Assembly: GCA_035649895.1 (NCBI GenBank) | Contig: DASRIS010000111.1 | Coordinates: 1-31,911 of the forward strand | Length of the DNA: 31,911 nucleotides | Reading direction: 5' to 3' | Source of the DNA: DASSUC01 sp035649895 | Lineage (GTDB): Bacteria; Actinomycetota; Actinomycetes; Mycobacteriales; Micromonosporaceae | Shown here: positions 24,492 through 31,911 of the stretch, piece after piece | How positions within the stretch are numbered: position 1 is the stretch's first letter | How the letters are laid out: every line of letters begins with the position of its first letter | Program-made: the position numbers and the translations under genes | Notes under the pieces: model-generated | Seen by the model: the letters and a program-made list of their open reading frames with translations, nothing else | Databases searched by the model: none | Told to the model about the DNA's origin: nothing

Positions 24492-25838
24492 TCACCTCGG
24501 GGTCGGCAGGCGCGACCCGGCCGGGCTGTGGTCAGGCAGCTCTGCTCGGGTGGGGCCGGCCCGCGCAGAGCCGGCCCGTGCGAAGAGGACCAGGAAACCG
24601 GCCGCCGTCGCCAGGGCCGCGGTGTGGGCGGCCGCCACCACCGGGAACGGGCCGAGCACGTCGAGCAGCATCGAGCAGCCGACCATCCCCAGACCGAAAC
24701 CCGCGTTCTGCGCCGCGATGGCGGACCCGAACACCCGGGCCCGCTGCTCGTCCGGCACCCCTTGGAGCCGCCCGGTGTAGGTGATCTCGGCGATGCCGTC
24801 CGCCGCGCCCGCCGCAGCGGCCAGCGGGACGAGCAGCCAGACCGGTGGCCCGGTGAAGCACAGCACGAAGAAGACCGACATCAGGCAGGTGGCCAGCCCG
24901 AACACCGGCTCGGGCCGGGCCAGCTCGCGGGTGCGGGCGCGGCGGCCCAGCCAGCCACCGGCGGCCAGGCTGCCCACAGCCCACGCGGTCAGGAACGTCG
25001 CCGCGAACGCGGCCGGGTCGGCGGGCGCGGCGAGGTTGGCGTAGACCGGCAGCCCCACGTTGTGCGACGCCGACCCGAACGCGTCCGCGGTGCGCACCAC
25101 GACCATCGCCACCAGCACCGCAGGCAGGATGCGCAGGACGCCGAGGCGGCCGCCCGCGCTACGCCCCTCGCCCGGCTCCGCCGCCGGACGGCCGCCAGGC
25201 CTCTGGCCCGGCTCCGCCCCCGCGAGACCGCTGCCGCTCCGCGGTGCGGCCACCGCACGGTCGAGCGGTACGGCGAGCAGCAGCGCCGCGCAGACCACAT
25301 ACGACGCCGCATCGACCAGAAACGTGCGGTGGAACCCCAGCTGTGAGACGAGCACCCCGGCCGAGGCGAACCCGGCCAGCATCGCCATCGAGCGCGCGGT
25401 GACGAGCTGGCTGTTGGCGCGGGTACGCCCGTCGAGGCCGACCAGGTCCGGCACTGCGGAGCGCATGGCCACGCCCCACTGCGCCTGGGTGGCGCCGAGC
25501 ACCAGGGCCAGGCCGTACAGCAGGACCGGCTCCGCCGCCGACGGTGCCGCCACCAGGGCGATGAGCGCCGCGGCCGACAGCAGGTCGCTGCCGATCATCA
25601 GAGGCCGCCGGGGGTAGCGCGTGGCCAACACCCCGGCGATCGGGGCGGCGAGGAACCCCGACCCCAGCCGCAGCGCCATGAACAGCCCGGTCGCCAGGCC
25701 CGACCCGGTGACCTCGAAGGCGAAGAGCCCGAGCGCCACCAGGTTGAGGAAGCTGCCGTACGACGAGATGGCGTAGGCCGCGGCGAGCACCCTCACCCGG
25801 TACCGGGCAGCACCCGGCAGGTGATCCAAGTCGGTCAT
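24492..25838 (-). CDS. MFS transporter, EntS-like (MFS_3 type), likely product exporter
   Basis: The 448-residue membrane protein has about 10-12 hydrophobic helices and the layout of the EntS-like branch of the major facilitator superfamily. Features are an SSYGSFLNLVALGLFAFEVTGS first helix region, ATRYPRRPLMIGSDLLSA as loop 2-3 with its basic motif, and a second-half equivalent RLQGVPDEQRARVFGS. Members of this branch export siderophores and other secondary metabolites. It ends four bases before the GTG of the hybrid synthase, so the two are translationally coupled, and export or self-resistance for that pathway's product is a good inference. The ATG at 25838 has GGAG four bases upstream. 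A charged, low-complexity cytoplasmic loop near residues 200-235 and a C-terminal tail (RAGSARAGPTRAE) are poorly conserved features. Confidence 0.92.
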   Translation of the reverse strand: MTDLDHLPGAARYRVRVLAAAYAISSYGSFLNLVALGLFAFEVTGSGLATGLFMALRLGSGFLAAPIAGVLATRYPRRPLMIGSDLLSAAALIALVAAPSAAEPVLLYGLALVLGATQAQWGVAMRSAVPDLVGLDGRTRANSQLVTARSMAMLAGFASAGVLVSQLGFHRTFLVDAASYVVCAALLLAVPLDRAVAAPRSGSGLAGAEPGQRPGGRPAAEPGEGRSAGGRLGVLRILPAVLVAMVVVRTADAFGSASHNVGLPVYANLAAPADPAAFAATFLTAWAVGSLAAGGWLGRRARTRELARPEPVFGLATCLMSVFFVLCFTGPPVWLLVPLAAAAGAADGIAEITYTGRLQGVPDEQRARVFGSAIAAQNAGFGLGMVGCSMLLDVLGPFPVVAAAHTAALATAAGFLVLFARAGSARAGPTRAELPDHSPAGSRLPTPR

Positions 25839-25964
25839 CGCGCTCCGGGACGAGCCATCGTTGACAGTCGACCCATCATCACCGGCCCGGAGCCGTCGCG
25901 CAATCGACGCCCCTTTCAGGGGTCGACCGCCGGGCCGCGTTGCCCCACCTCGCGCGGCCGGCGT
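25839..25964 (-). promoter_or_regulatory. Spacer before the exporter-synthase operon with an operator-like repeat and a hairpin
   Basis: The near-palindrome GTTGAC-A-GTCGAC (25860-25872, one mismatched pair) lies 22 bases upstream of the exporter ATG, an operator-like position. CCCCT-TTC-AGGGG (25910-25922) is a small perfect hairpin with no T-run, so termination of the upstream regulator operon is doubtful and read-through is possible. I see no convincing -35/-10 pair. A link between the response regulator encoded just upstream and this site is conjecture. Confidence 0.35.
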
Positions 25965-26459
25965 CTACGCACGGCCCTGAGCAGACCGCCTCCGCCGGCG
26001 CGCGCCGCGCCGACCCGTACCGGTCAGCTCGCGGATCTTTCTGGCCAGCGGCTGCCGGTCGCTGCTCTTGCGCACCAGGAAGACGTTGTCCGGGAACGCG
26101 TCCGCGTCCCGCTCCAGGTCGCTGCGCTCCAGGATGGTGTAGTAGACCACCGGGACGTCGCGCAGGGCTGGCGTACGCCGCATGAGGCCCACGCACCTGA
26201 TGCCCGCCCGCCGGTAGCCGCCGGCGAGCACGTCGGAGGGTGGGGGCGGGTCGCCCTGCCGGGGGCTCGCCCAGCGCATCATCACATCCATGACCACGAT
26301 GCTGGGTGGGTCCCGGCGGTAGCCGGCCAGCCGGTCCCGGAAGTCGCGCTCGGTGAGCACGACCTCGATCCTGGCGGTGGGGAAGTGCTCTCGCAGCAGC
26401 TCCTGGAGTGGACCGTCCTGCAGGTGGTCGTCCTCGGCGATGACGATGAAGAGGGTCAT
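25965..26459 (-). CDS. Stand-alone response regulator receiver protein
   Basis: The 164-residue protein is a receiver domain with all key residues: the acidic pair Asp10-Asp11, phosphoacceptor Asp58 (IVVMDVMM), Thr108 and Lys131. After the domain there is only a short arginine-rich tail (GRRGARRRRR), not a DNA-binding output domain. It therefore either acts by protein contact or passes phosphate on; the basic tail could contact nucleic acid, but that is a guess. The start is the ATG at 26459, with AGGAG six bases upstream; the frame is open further but overlaps the kinase. A long insert between the phospho-Asp strand and the next helix (residues 62-80, with PPPP) is unusual for receivers. It follows the histidine kinase by 23 bases and is surely its partner. 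Confidence 0.93.
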   Translation of the reverse strand: MTLFIVIAEDDHLQDGPLQELLREHFPTARIEVVLTERDFRDRLAGYRRDPPSIVVMDVMMRWASPRQGDPPPPSDVLAGGYRRAGIRCVGLMRRTPALRDVPVVYYTILERSDLERDADAFPDNVFLVRKSSDRQPLARKIRELTGTGRRGARRRRRSAQGRA

Positions 26460-26482
26460 GTCGTTCTCCTGGATGTCGGTCG

Positions 26483-28756
26483 TCAAGGGGGGAGCGGGAA
26501 AGCCAGCAGGACAGTCGTCCGGTCTTCCTCGCATCTGATGCGGACCGCCCCGCCCATGCTTCTCATGAGGTTGTCGACGATCCACAGCCCGAGGCCCGAG
26601 CCTTCCCCGGTCACGCTCGCCGCGGCAGCTCCCCGCCAGGCCCGGTCAAGGCAGCACCTGGCCTCATCGGCCGTCATCGACAGGCCGGTGCTGGTGACCG
26701 CCACCGCGAACTCGCCGCAGCCGACCATCCCCCGGACCACCACGCGGGTGCCCTCGTAGCTGTACTTCGCCGCGTTGTCGAGCAGGTTGCCGAGGCACTG
26801 TTCGAGAAACGACGGGTCGGCCTTGATGCGCCCGCGGCCCAGCCTCCGGATGCTGTCCCGGTCGACCTCGAACCGGACCCCCCGGCGTGCGTCGCCCAGC
26901 AGCTGGGCGTCGTCGGCGCCGGCGATGACGGCCCGGATCACCTCGTCCACGGTGAGCCGCTCCGGCCTTGCCGAGGGTGTCCGGCCGGTGCTGAGGGCCG
27001 CGAAGATCTGCGCCGACATGGCGACGCGGCTGGCCTGGCGGCACAGGCCCCGGACCGCCCGTACGGACCGTACGTCGGTGTCCACCCTCCCGTTCAGGCC
27101 CTTGCCGTCCAGCATCTTGTCGGTCCGGTTCACCGCGACCAGCAACGGGCTCACGAGCTGGTGCTGGAGATCCTCCATCGCGGCGGCCTGCGCCTGGATC
27201 ATGTCCTCCAGCTCCCCGCGCGCCTGCTTCAGCCGCTGGTAGAGGCCCAGCTGGTCGGCGACGATCGTGCAGACCTGGCGGGAGTTGGGCGGCAGCGCCG
27301 GGGACTCGCCGTAGACGTTCAGCACCCCGTACGGCTCCTCGTCCACCCGGATCGGGCTGCATACCAGCCACCGGGTCCGCCCCCCGATGCCTTCGGCACG
27401 GATCTCGGCCGGGTTCGTCGTCCATCGCTGGTCCCGAGACTGGAGGACATCCGCCGCCAGTGGGGTGACCACCCCATGGGGGGTACGGCGGGGCCGGCGG
27501 CCCGCGGCGCCGGTGGCGCAGACGACCCGCAGCAGGCGGTCACTCGATGAGGTGCCTTCGGACCTGCGCACGTCACAGCCGTCAGACTCGGGCAGCACCC
27601 GCTGGATCATTCGCAGCGCAGCGTTGTAGACGCGGCAGTCGTCCATCGCCGCGTGCCGCATCTCCTTGAACAGCAGCCGGTTGATGTCGGTGACCCCGGC
27701 GGCCAGCGCGCGCCACGACTCGTTCTCCGCGAAGATGGTGCGCCGGTGCAGCCAGTCGCCCCAGTACTGGGCGACCTGCGGGGCGATCGGCGCGACCAGC
27801 GCCAGGTCCGAGCCGGTGAAGCCACACGCCGGGCCGCTGCAGGCGATGGCGCCCCACACCTGCTGGCCGCTGCGCAACGGCACCACCATCAGGGTGTCCG
27901 CCGCCTGCCGGGCCGGCCCATCGCCCTGCGCAGCAGGCGCCTGTTCCGGCAGCGCGCCGACAGCAGGGCGGCCCTCGACGATCGCCCGCCCGACGGGCCC
28001 CACCCCAGCCCGCACCGACGACCACATCCGCACGTCAGGCACTGAGCTGGCCAGAAGCTCGTACGTGTCTGCGGCGGCTTCCGGGTCGCGGAGGAAGACG
28101 GAGACGTCGCGGCAGCCCAGCGCCCGGGCCACGACGGCGCACACCTCGGCCAGGTGGCCGCCCAGGCGGTCCCGGGCCAGCGGCTCCCCCGAGGCCTCGA
28201 CGTCGGCCGCGTTCAGCACGTCGTTACAGGCGCGCACCAGCCCGAGGCTCTGCCGTTCCCGAAGGATCTCCGACAGGTCCGGCAGCACGTCCAGCAGGTC
28301 GAGCACTGCGCCGGCGGCGTCCGGCGCCAGCTGCGCATCACCGAGCAGCGTCAGGGCTCCGCGCAGCCCATCCGGGTAGCTCACCGGCAGGGCGGCCATG
28401 ACCGGCACGCCGCGGTCGTTGGGCGGGTTCGCCCCATCCCGGCTGGGGATCGTGGCGGTACGGCTGAGCAGCGCCTCCACCGTGAACCAGTCCGCGGTGG
28501 GGGGAGCTGGTCTCGCGCTGCCGTCCTCGCTCCACAGTGCCACGATCGAGGGCGCCGCAGCCGGGCGGTCCCCGGCCTCCTTCCAGAGCAGGGCGCCGGT
28601 CGCGCCAGCCGCGTGCGCGACGGTGCGCAGCAGAGCCTGCGGCCCGTGCAGCGAGTCCTGGGCGAGGATCTCGTGCAGCAGCCACCGCAGCGGCGCGCGT
28701 GAGCCCTCCTGCGGCCCTGCCGCAGCGGGCCACACCCAGGCGGTACGCCCGTCCAC
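26483..28756 (-). CDS. Soluble multi-GAF sensor histidine kinase
   Basis: The 757-residue protein has no membrane helices, so it senses a cytoplasmic signal. Two GAF-like domains are visible (~200-330, with MVVPLRSGQQVWGAIAC; ~345-510, ending YGVLNVYG), and a third, degenerate one may occupy ~25-165. The phosphoacceptor is probably His532 in LQHQLVSPLL, a variant of the usual HELRTPL box. The ATP-binding domain has an N-box LGNLLDNAAKY (Asn661) and a G2 box GEGSGLGLWIV near 715; the G1 box reads STGLSM where the classic motif is DxGxGI, so its aspartate is missing. The start is a GTG at 28756, with GAGGAGG four bases upstream. It lies 40 bases after the winged-helix gene and 23 before its response regulator. 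The altered G1 box could weaken ATP binding, but this may be a subfamily trait. Confidence 0.92.
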   Translation of the reverse strand: MDGRTAWVWPAAAGPQEGSRAPLRWLLHEILAQDSLHGPQALLRTVAHAAGATGALLWKEAGDRPAAAPSIVALWSEDGSARPAPPTADWFTVEALLSRTATIPSRDGANPPNDRGVPVMAALPVSYPDGLRGALTLLGDAQLAPDAAGAVLDLLDVLPDLSEILRERQSLGLVRACNDVLNAADVEASGEPLARDRLGGHLAEVCAVVARALGCRDVSVFLRDPEAAADTYELLASSVPDVRMWSSVRAGVGPVGRAIVEGRPAVGALPEQAPAAQGDGPARQAADTLMVVPLRSGQQVWGAIACSGPACGFTGSDLALVAPIAPQVAQYWGDWLHRRTIFAENESWRALAAGVTDINRLLFKEMRHAAMDDCRVYNAALRMIQRVLPESDGCDVRRSEGTSSSDRLLRVVCATGAAGRRPRRTPHGVVTPLAADVLQSRDQRWTTNPAEIRAEGIGGRTRWLVCSPIRVDEEPYGVLNVYGESPALPPNSRQVCTIVADQLGLYQRLKQARGELEDMIQAQAAAMEDLQHQLVSPLLVAVNRTDKMLDGKGLNGRVDTDVRSVRAVRGLCRQASRVAMSAQIFAALSTGRTPSARPERLTVDEVIRAVIAGADDAQLLGDARRGVRFEVDRDSIRRLGRGRIKADPSFLEQCLGNLLDNAAKYSYEGTRVVVRGMVGCGEFAVAVTSTGLSMTADEARCCLDRAWRGAAAASVTGEGSGLGLWIVDNLMRSMGGAVRIRCEEDRTTVLLAFPLPP

Positions 28757-28796
28757 AGCACCTCCTCGCCTGCTCCGGGTCGTTGTGGGCGGCTGC

Positions 28797-30119
28797 TCAG
28801 ACCGGCACCCCGGCGAGGGCGAGCAGCCCCCGGCGGGCCCGGTCGGAGCGCTCCAGCACGGTGTGGTCCATGCGGGCCCCCGTCACCGCCAGGTCCTGCA
28901 CCACATGGGCCGCCTGTCCGATCAGGGCGGAGCCGCTGGTGAAGTTGGACTGCACGAGGTCCTCCTCGATGACGTCGGCGTACATGCGCAGGCGGCGGGA
29001 CGCGCGCGGCCCGGCGACCGCGGTTACCAGCACGCCCGGGACCACCTGCTCCTCCTCGCGGTAGCCCAGCTGGCGGGGCAGGATCTCCAGCAGGAGCGCG
29101 CATACGTTGACCCGCTCCAGCCCGTGCGGCAGGTGGTCCAGCACCTGGAACAGGCAGGTGGAGCCGCCGCCCTCAGCGGCTGCCGTGGAACGGTTGGCCA
29201 CCGCCGTCTTCAGGCCCCGGGCCAGCCTCCGTACGGCCGTGCGCACGTCACCGCGGGCGTCGGACAGCGCACGCCCCCAGGCCAGTGTGGACAGCAGGCG
29301 CGCCGGAGCCGCCGTGTGCTCGGTGTCGTGCACCGACGGCCGGGCCACGGCCAGGGCCAGCTCGGCGAAGCGCCCGGTGAGCCGGCCCAGCCACGCCTCG
29401 TCCACATCGGACGACCCGAACGGGCGGGTCAGCCCCTCGGCGGTGTCGAGGAGGAACCGCTCCCCGACCTCCGCCCCGGCTGCCGCGGCGGCGGTCAACC
29501 GCGCCAGGGCCAGGTCGGCGCGCAGCCGCCAGCGGGTGACCGTGCCGGTGCCGGTCTCGATGTGCTCGGGCGCCACGTCCACGAGCGCCGGGTCAACCTC
29601 CCACCAGGGCCGGCGCTCCGGCAGCACGTCGGCGAGCGACTGCCGCAGGTAGTTCATCGCGCTGCAAGCCATGACCCGCCGCCCCTGGGCGGACGGCTCC
29701 TCGGCGCAGCCCATCAGCGTCTCCTCGGCCATCCGCAGCCGCGCCATCCACCCCTCGCAGGTGGCTCTCTCCGGGACAGCGGACCGGACCGCGGGGGCGC
29801 GGTCCCGACCCGCGGCACGGGCGCCGGTCGGGCCGGCGCGGGTGGGGCCGGCGCCGATAGGGCCGGCGGGGGTGGGGCCGGCGGGGGCACCGCGCTCCGC
29901 GAGGATGGCATGGCGCAGGACCTGCGCGTCCAGAACCCGCCACCGCGCCTCGCCCGGGCTATCCGGCCCAGCGCCGGGCGGCAGGCGCCGGAAGAGGTCG
30001 CCGGCGTTGGCGAGGAGCCCCACCACCGTATCCACGTCCTCCTCGCACCAGACGGCGAGCTGGGCCGGTGTGAACTCGCCCAGCACCGCCGCCGCGGTAA
30101 GAACGCCGATCCGGCTCAT
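28797..30119 (-). CDS. Protein of unknown function with predicted N-terminal winged helix
   Basis: I do not recognise this 440-residue protein as a named family. Residues ~5-75 (VLGEFTPAQLAVWCEEDVDT...GEARWRVLD) read like a winged helix-turn-helix: three helices, then two strands. A disordered Gly/Ala/Pro linker (~95-135, repeats of AGPT) separates it from a largely helical C-terminal region with blocks such as WMARLRMAEETLMGCAEE and CALLLEILPRQLGY. No enzymatic motif is evident. The ATG at 30119 has GGAGG seven bases upstream and overlaps the stop of the preceding protease-like gene by four bases (ATGA), so the two are translationally coupled. It may be a DNA-binding or scaffold component of the five-gene operon. 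The linker-coding DNA (about 29820-29890) is a degenerate GGGCCGGCG-type repeat. Confidence 0.75.
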   Translation of the reverse strand: MSRIGVLTAAAVLGEFTPAQLAVWCEEDVDTVVGLLANAGDLFRRLPPGAGPDSPGEARWRVLDAQVLRHAILAERGAPAGPTPAGPIGAGPTRAGPTGARAAGRDRAPAVRSAVPERATCEGWMARLRMAEETLMGCAEEPSAQGRRVMACSAMNYLRQSLADVLPERRPWWEVDPALVDVAPEHIETGTGTVTRWRLRADLALARLTAAAAAGAEVGERFLLDTAEGLTRPFGSSDVDEAWLGRLTGRFAELALAVARPSVHDTEHTAAPARLLSTLAWGRALSDARGDVRTAVRRLARGLKTAVANRSTAAAEGGGSTCLFQVLDHLPHGLERVNVCALLLEILPRQLGYREEEQVVPGVLVTAVAGPRASRRLRMYADVIEEDLVQSNFTSGSALIGQAAHVVQDLAVTGARMDHTVLERSDRARRGLLALAGVPV

Positions 30120-31180
30120 GGGAGCGCCTCCGCGACCCGGTCCAGCAGCTCCTCGCCCGTGACGACCTGCTCCCGCCACCCCCGCAGCGCCTTGTCCAGG
30201 TAGGGCGGGAAGGGCTTGCGCAGCTGGGACACGAAGTTGTTCTTCAGCTTCAGCGGCCGGTCCACGACGTTCAGCTCCACCGCCAGCCGCAGGACCCGCT
30301 TCCGGCTCTCATCAGGGGTCATGTCGTACTCCGTCTCGAACCAGCCCTCGAGCTCGCGCGCCGCGTCGTGCCCGCACTGGCGGGCCATGCCGGCCTTCGT
30401 GGTGACGTCGCCGCAGAGGACATCCCTGAGCCGTTCGGCGTGCTTGCGCACCATCGGCCCCAGCTCAGGGTCGAGCTTCATCGCCCACAGCCGCAGGTAC
30501 TCGTAGGCGACCCAGTCGAGGAAGCCCTCGGCGAACTCGCTGTCGTTGCGCGCCTCGTCCTGGCGGGCCGGGACGTGGCAGACACACTCGTGGGTGAGCA
30601 GCGTCGGCAGGGCGGCGTACGCGGCCGGCCCGAACCTGTCGGGGAAGATGTGCAGCTCGACCCGTGCCTGGGTCGGCCCGGGCGGCCACGGGGTCATCGC
30701 CGAGACCGCGTACGGGTCCCGGGCCGGGTCTGCGCCGCGTGGGTGGCTACGGCGGTGCAGCAGCGACAGCGACGCGGCGCGCCAGTGCCCGCCGTAGAGG
30801 GCCTGCGCGTGCGCCTCGACGGCGCGCAGCATCGGCAGGAAGGGATCCTGGCAGGCTGCCTGGTCCAGCCGGCACAGCGTCTCCGTCAGCAGGTGCCTGG
30901 TGTCGTCCGCAAGCTCCGGGTCGTCAAGCGCGGCGCGGAGGTCGTTCGCCCATGCGGCGACCACGGCGGCGACCGCCGCCTGGTCGTCCTGCCTCTGCCG
31001 GGAGAACCGCCGCGCGGCCCGGCCCAGGTTCAGCAGAAGCACCTTGACGGTGTCGTCATGCTCTGCCGCATCGCACAGCCGCCCGAGCACTCCCCGGGTC
31101 GCGTGGAAGATCGCGGCCCCGGCCAGAAGCGTCCGCCACATCGACGGTTCCAGATCGTCGTACGGCGACGACCGTCGCAT
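30116..31180 (-). CDS. Protein with zinc-protease-like HExxxH motif, function unknown
   Basis: The protein is 354 residues from the ATG at 31180; the frame stays open upstream but that part overlaps the neighbouring gene. Its middle contains ALPTLLTHECVCHVPAR, i.e. His197-Glu198-x-x-x-His202, followed 16 residues later by FAEGFLDWVAYEYL with Glu218. A helix with HExxxH, then an EG(x)xDW helix carrying a possible third ligand, is the look of gluzincin-type metalloproteases; HExxxH rather than HExxH is known in dipeptidyl peptidase III. The N-terminal ~150 residues and the C-terminal ~100 are helical and carry no motif that I know. Catalysis is unproven. The ATG lies two bases after the stop of the small hydrophobic protein and the gene's end overlaps the winged-helix gene, so all three are made together. 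Confidence 0.8.
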   Translation of the reverse strand: MRRSSPYDDLEPSMWRTLLAGAAIFHATRGVLGRLCDAAEHDDTVKVLLLNLGRAARRFSRQRQDDQAAVAAVVAAWANDLRAALDDPELADDTRHLLTETLCRLDQAACQDPFLPMLRAVEAHAQALYGGHWRAASLSLLHRRSHPRGADPARDPYAVSAMTPWPPGPTQARVELHIFPDRFGPAAYAALPTLLTHECVCHVPARQDEARNDSEFAEGFLDWVAYEYLRLWAMKLDPELGPMVRKHAERLRDVLCGDVTTKAGMARQCGHDAARELEGWFETEYDMTPDESRKRVLRLAVELNVVDRPLKLKNNFVSQLRKPFPPYLDKALRGWREQVVTGEELLDRVAEALP

Positions 31181-31182
31181 GG

Positions 31183-31551
31183 CTACCCACCGCTCGCATC
31201 CTGGTCGCCGACCCGCCCGCCCAGGGCCGCCGCGCCGAGCCGGCGGCGCAGGTAAGGCCAGACCACGTCGGCCCAGAGGCTTTCGATGACCCTGGAGCTC
31301 GCGCTGACCGCTATGCCGACGAGGATCGTGGTCAGCAACGGCTCGGCGCCGTGCTCGCCTTCGCGCACCCGCACGGTCGCGCCCGCCAGCGCGGCCGGCT
31401 CCACACCGGCCCGCCGGGCAGCGCGCGCCTGGTCGCTGGACGGCTCTCGCAGGTATGCGAAAAGGTCGTCGACAACGGACTGGATCTCGTAGGCCGTAGC
31501 GTCGCCCCGGGCGAACCGCCACTCGGCGGTCACCGGCATCGACTTAACCAT
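31183..31551 (-). CDS. Small protein with one hydrophobic segment, possibly an effector-associated component
   Basis: The 122-residue protein has an N-terminal mixed region (WRFARGDATAYEIQSVVDDL), an AGATVRVREGEHG strand-turn, and a hydrophobic stretch at 71-100 (PLLTTILVGIAVSASSRVIE and on). The layout, and its place as first gene of a conflict-like operon, recall the small actinobacterial proteins described as effector-associated constant component 1 (EACC1); I make this comparison from memory with low certainty. The ATG at 31551 is preceded by a G-run (GGGGGG) 7 bases upstream that may serve as a ribosome site; a second in-frame ATG is at 31539. The stop is two bases before the protease-like ATG. 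It probably anchors or couples a partner; no catalytic residues are seen. Confidence 0.7.
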   Translation of the reverse strand: MVKSMPVTAEWRFARGDATAYEIQSVVDDLFAYLREPSSDQARAARRAGVEPAALAGATVRVREGEHGAEPLLTTILVGIAVSASSRVIESLWADVVWPYLRRRLGAAALGGRVGDQDASGG

Positions 31552-31911
31552 TGGTCAACCCCCCACGTACGCTCACATTGAGGTTTACGCGCCTGAGACC
31601 GCGCCGACCGGGAAGAGTCCTAGGTCCGACTCGCCACAGCTGCGGCTTTCCAGCCGTGGCCCGGAGAAAACCGATTTGCCGGCGCCCCGCCGGCCGGGAT
31701 AATGGCCCGCGCCAGCCAATTAGCTACGCACAATAGCCGAGGGGCGCGCATCTATATCGGACGCTTCGCGCACCGGGTGCGAACTCTGGCGACCTCGTCC
31801 GGGTCGCGACCGTCCCCGTCCGCGCGGGCCGCAGCCGAACCTATCACTTCGGTGGCCGCACGCCCGTCGGTTATGTGACACAGCTAACGAGGCAGCCGTG
31901 AGCCCCCATGA
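31552..31911. other. Right-end intergenic region upstream of the five-gene operon
   Basis: These 360 bases contain no complete gene. They must carry the promoter of the minus-strand operon, but I cannot point to a convincing pair of hexamers. GCCGGC-GCCCC-GCCGGC (31678-31694) is an inverted repeat. A GTG at 31898 in the plus direction, with AGG shortly upstream, could start a divergent gene that continues past the window, but only four codons are visible. Confidence 0.4.
31676..31703 (+). promoter_or_regulatory. Possible plus-strand promoter facing the right edge
   Basis: TTGCCG (31676-31681) and GATAAT (31698-31703) are spaced 16 bases, four and five matches of six to the housekeeping consensus. 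The inverted repeat GCCGGC/GCCGGC occupies the spacer, so a repressor could cover it. It would drive a gene beyond the window. Confidence 0.35.

Noticed and set aside
25910..25922. Intrinsic terminator after the response regulator gene
   Set aside because: The stem is only five pairs and no T-run follows in the direction of transcription.

Overview
The window is very GC-rich throughout. Its codon use, F420-type oxidoreductase, DUF222/HNH gene and AGGAGG-type ribosome sites point to a filamentous actinomycete. Micromonosporaceae is my best guess from general style, not from any alignment. Most of the window is secondary-metabolite biosynthesis (two separated polyketide/non-ribosomal peptide blocks on the minus strand), with stress/defence-type genes between the blocks and a regulatory or conflict-type operon at the right end.

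Left block (1-8.8 kb). A type I polyketide synthase gene runs off the left edge; only its N-terminal ketosynthase (KS) and the start of the linker to the next domain are visible. It follows, 28 bases after a stop codon, a LanB-like protein of about 800 residues that resembles the tRNA-dependent glutamylation half of lantibiotic dehydratases and has no visible elimination domain. Divergently transcribed are a flavin-containing monooxygenase and an F420-type luciferase-like oxidoreductase, then an amidase-signature hydrolase. The roughly 380-base divergent spacer holds a perfect minus-strand TATAAT and several small repeats.

Middle (8.8-13.4 kb). Two minus-strand genes are unrelated to biosynthesis: a NACHT NTPase with C-terminal HEAT-like repeats (the architecture of bacterial NLR-like antiphage proteins) and a DUF222-HNH (13E12-type) nuclease. 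The nuclease has a promoter resembling the actinobacterial RecA-independent DNA-damage promoter and is probably read as a leaderless message.

Right block (13.4-25.8 kb). A 3686-residue hybrid synthase is read as AL-ACP-KS-AT-ACP-luciferase-like monooxygenase-C-A-PCP-C. It begins four bases after the stop of an MFS exporter gene. The layout recalls the first protein of the mycosubtilin/iturin pathway, with a monooxygenase where those have an aminotransferase. There is no ketoreductase or thioesterase, and it ends in a condensation domain.

Right end (25.9-31.6 kb). Five closely packed minus-strand genes encode: a small protein with one hydrophobic segment; a protein with an HExxxH (HECVCH) zinc-protease-like motif; a protein with a predicted N-terminal winged helix; a soluble multi-GAF histidine kinase; and a receiver-only response regulator. 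Gaps are a 4-base overlap, 2, 40 and 23 bases, so this is one operon. It points straight into the exporter-synthase operon, 126 bases away. This set is the best candidate here for an undescribed system: a protease-like protein coupled to a phosphorelay.
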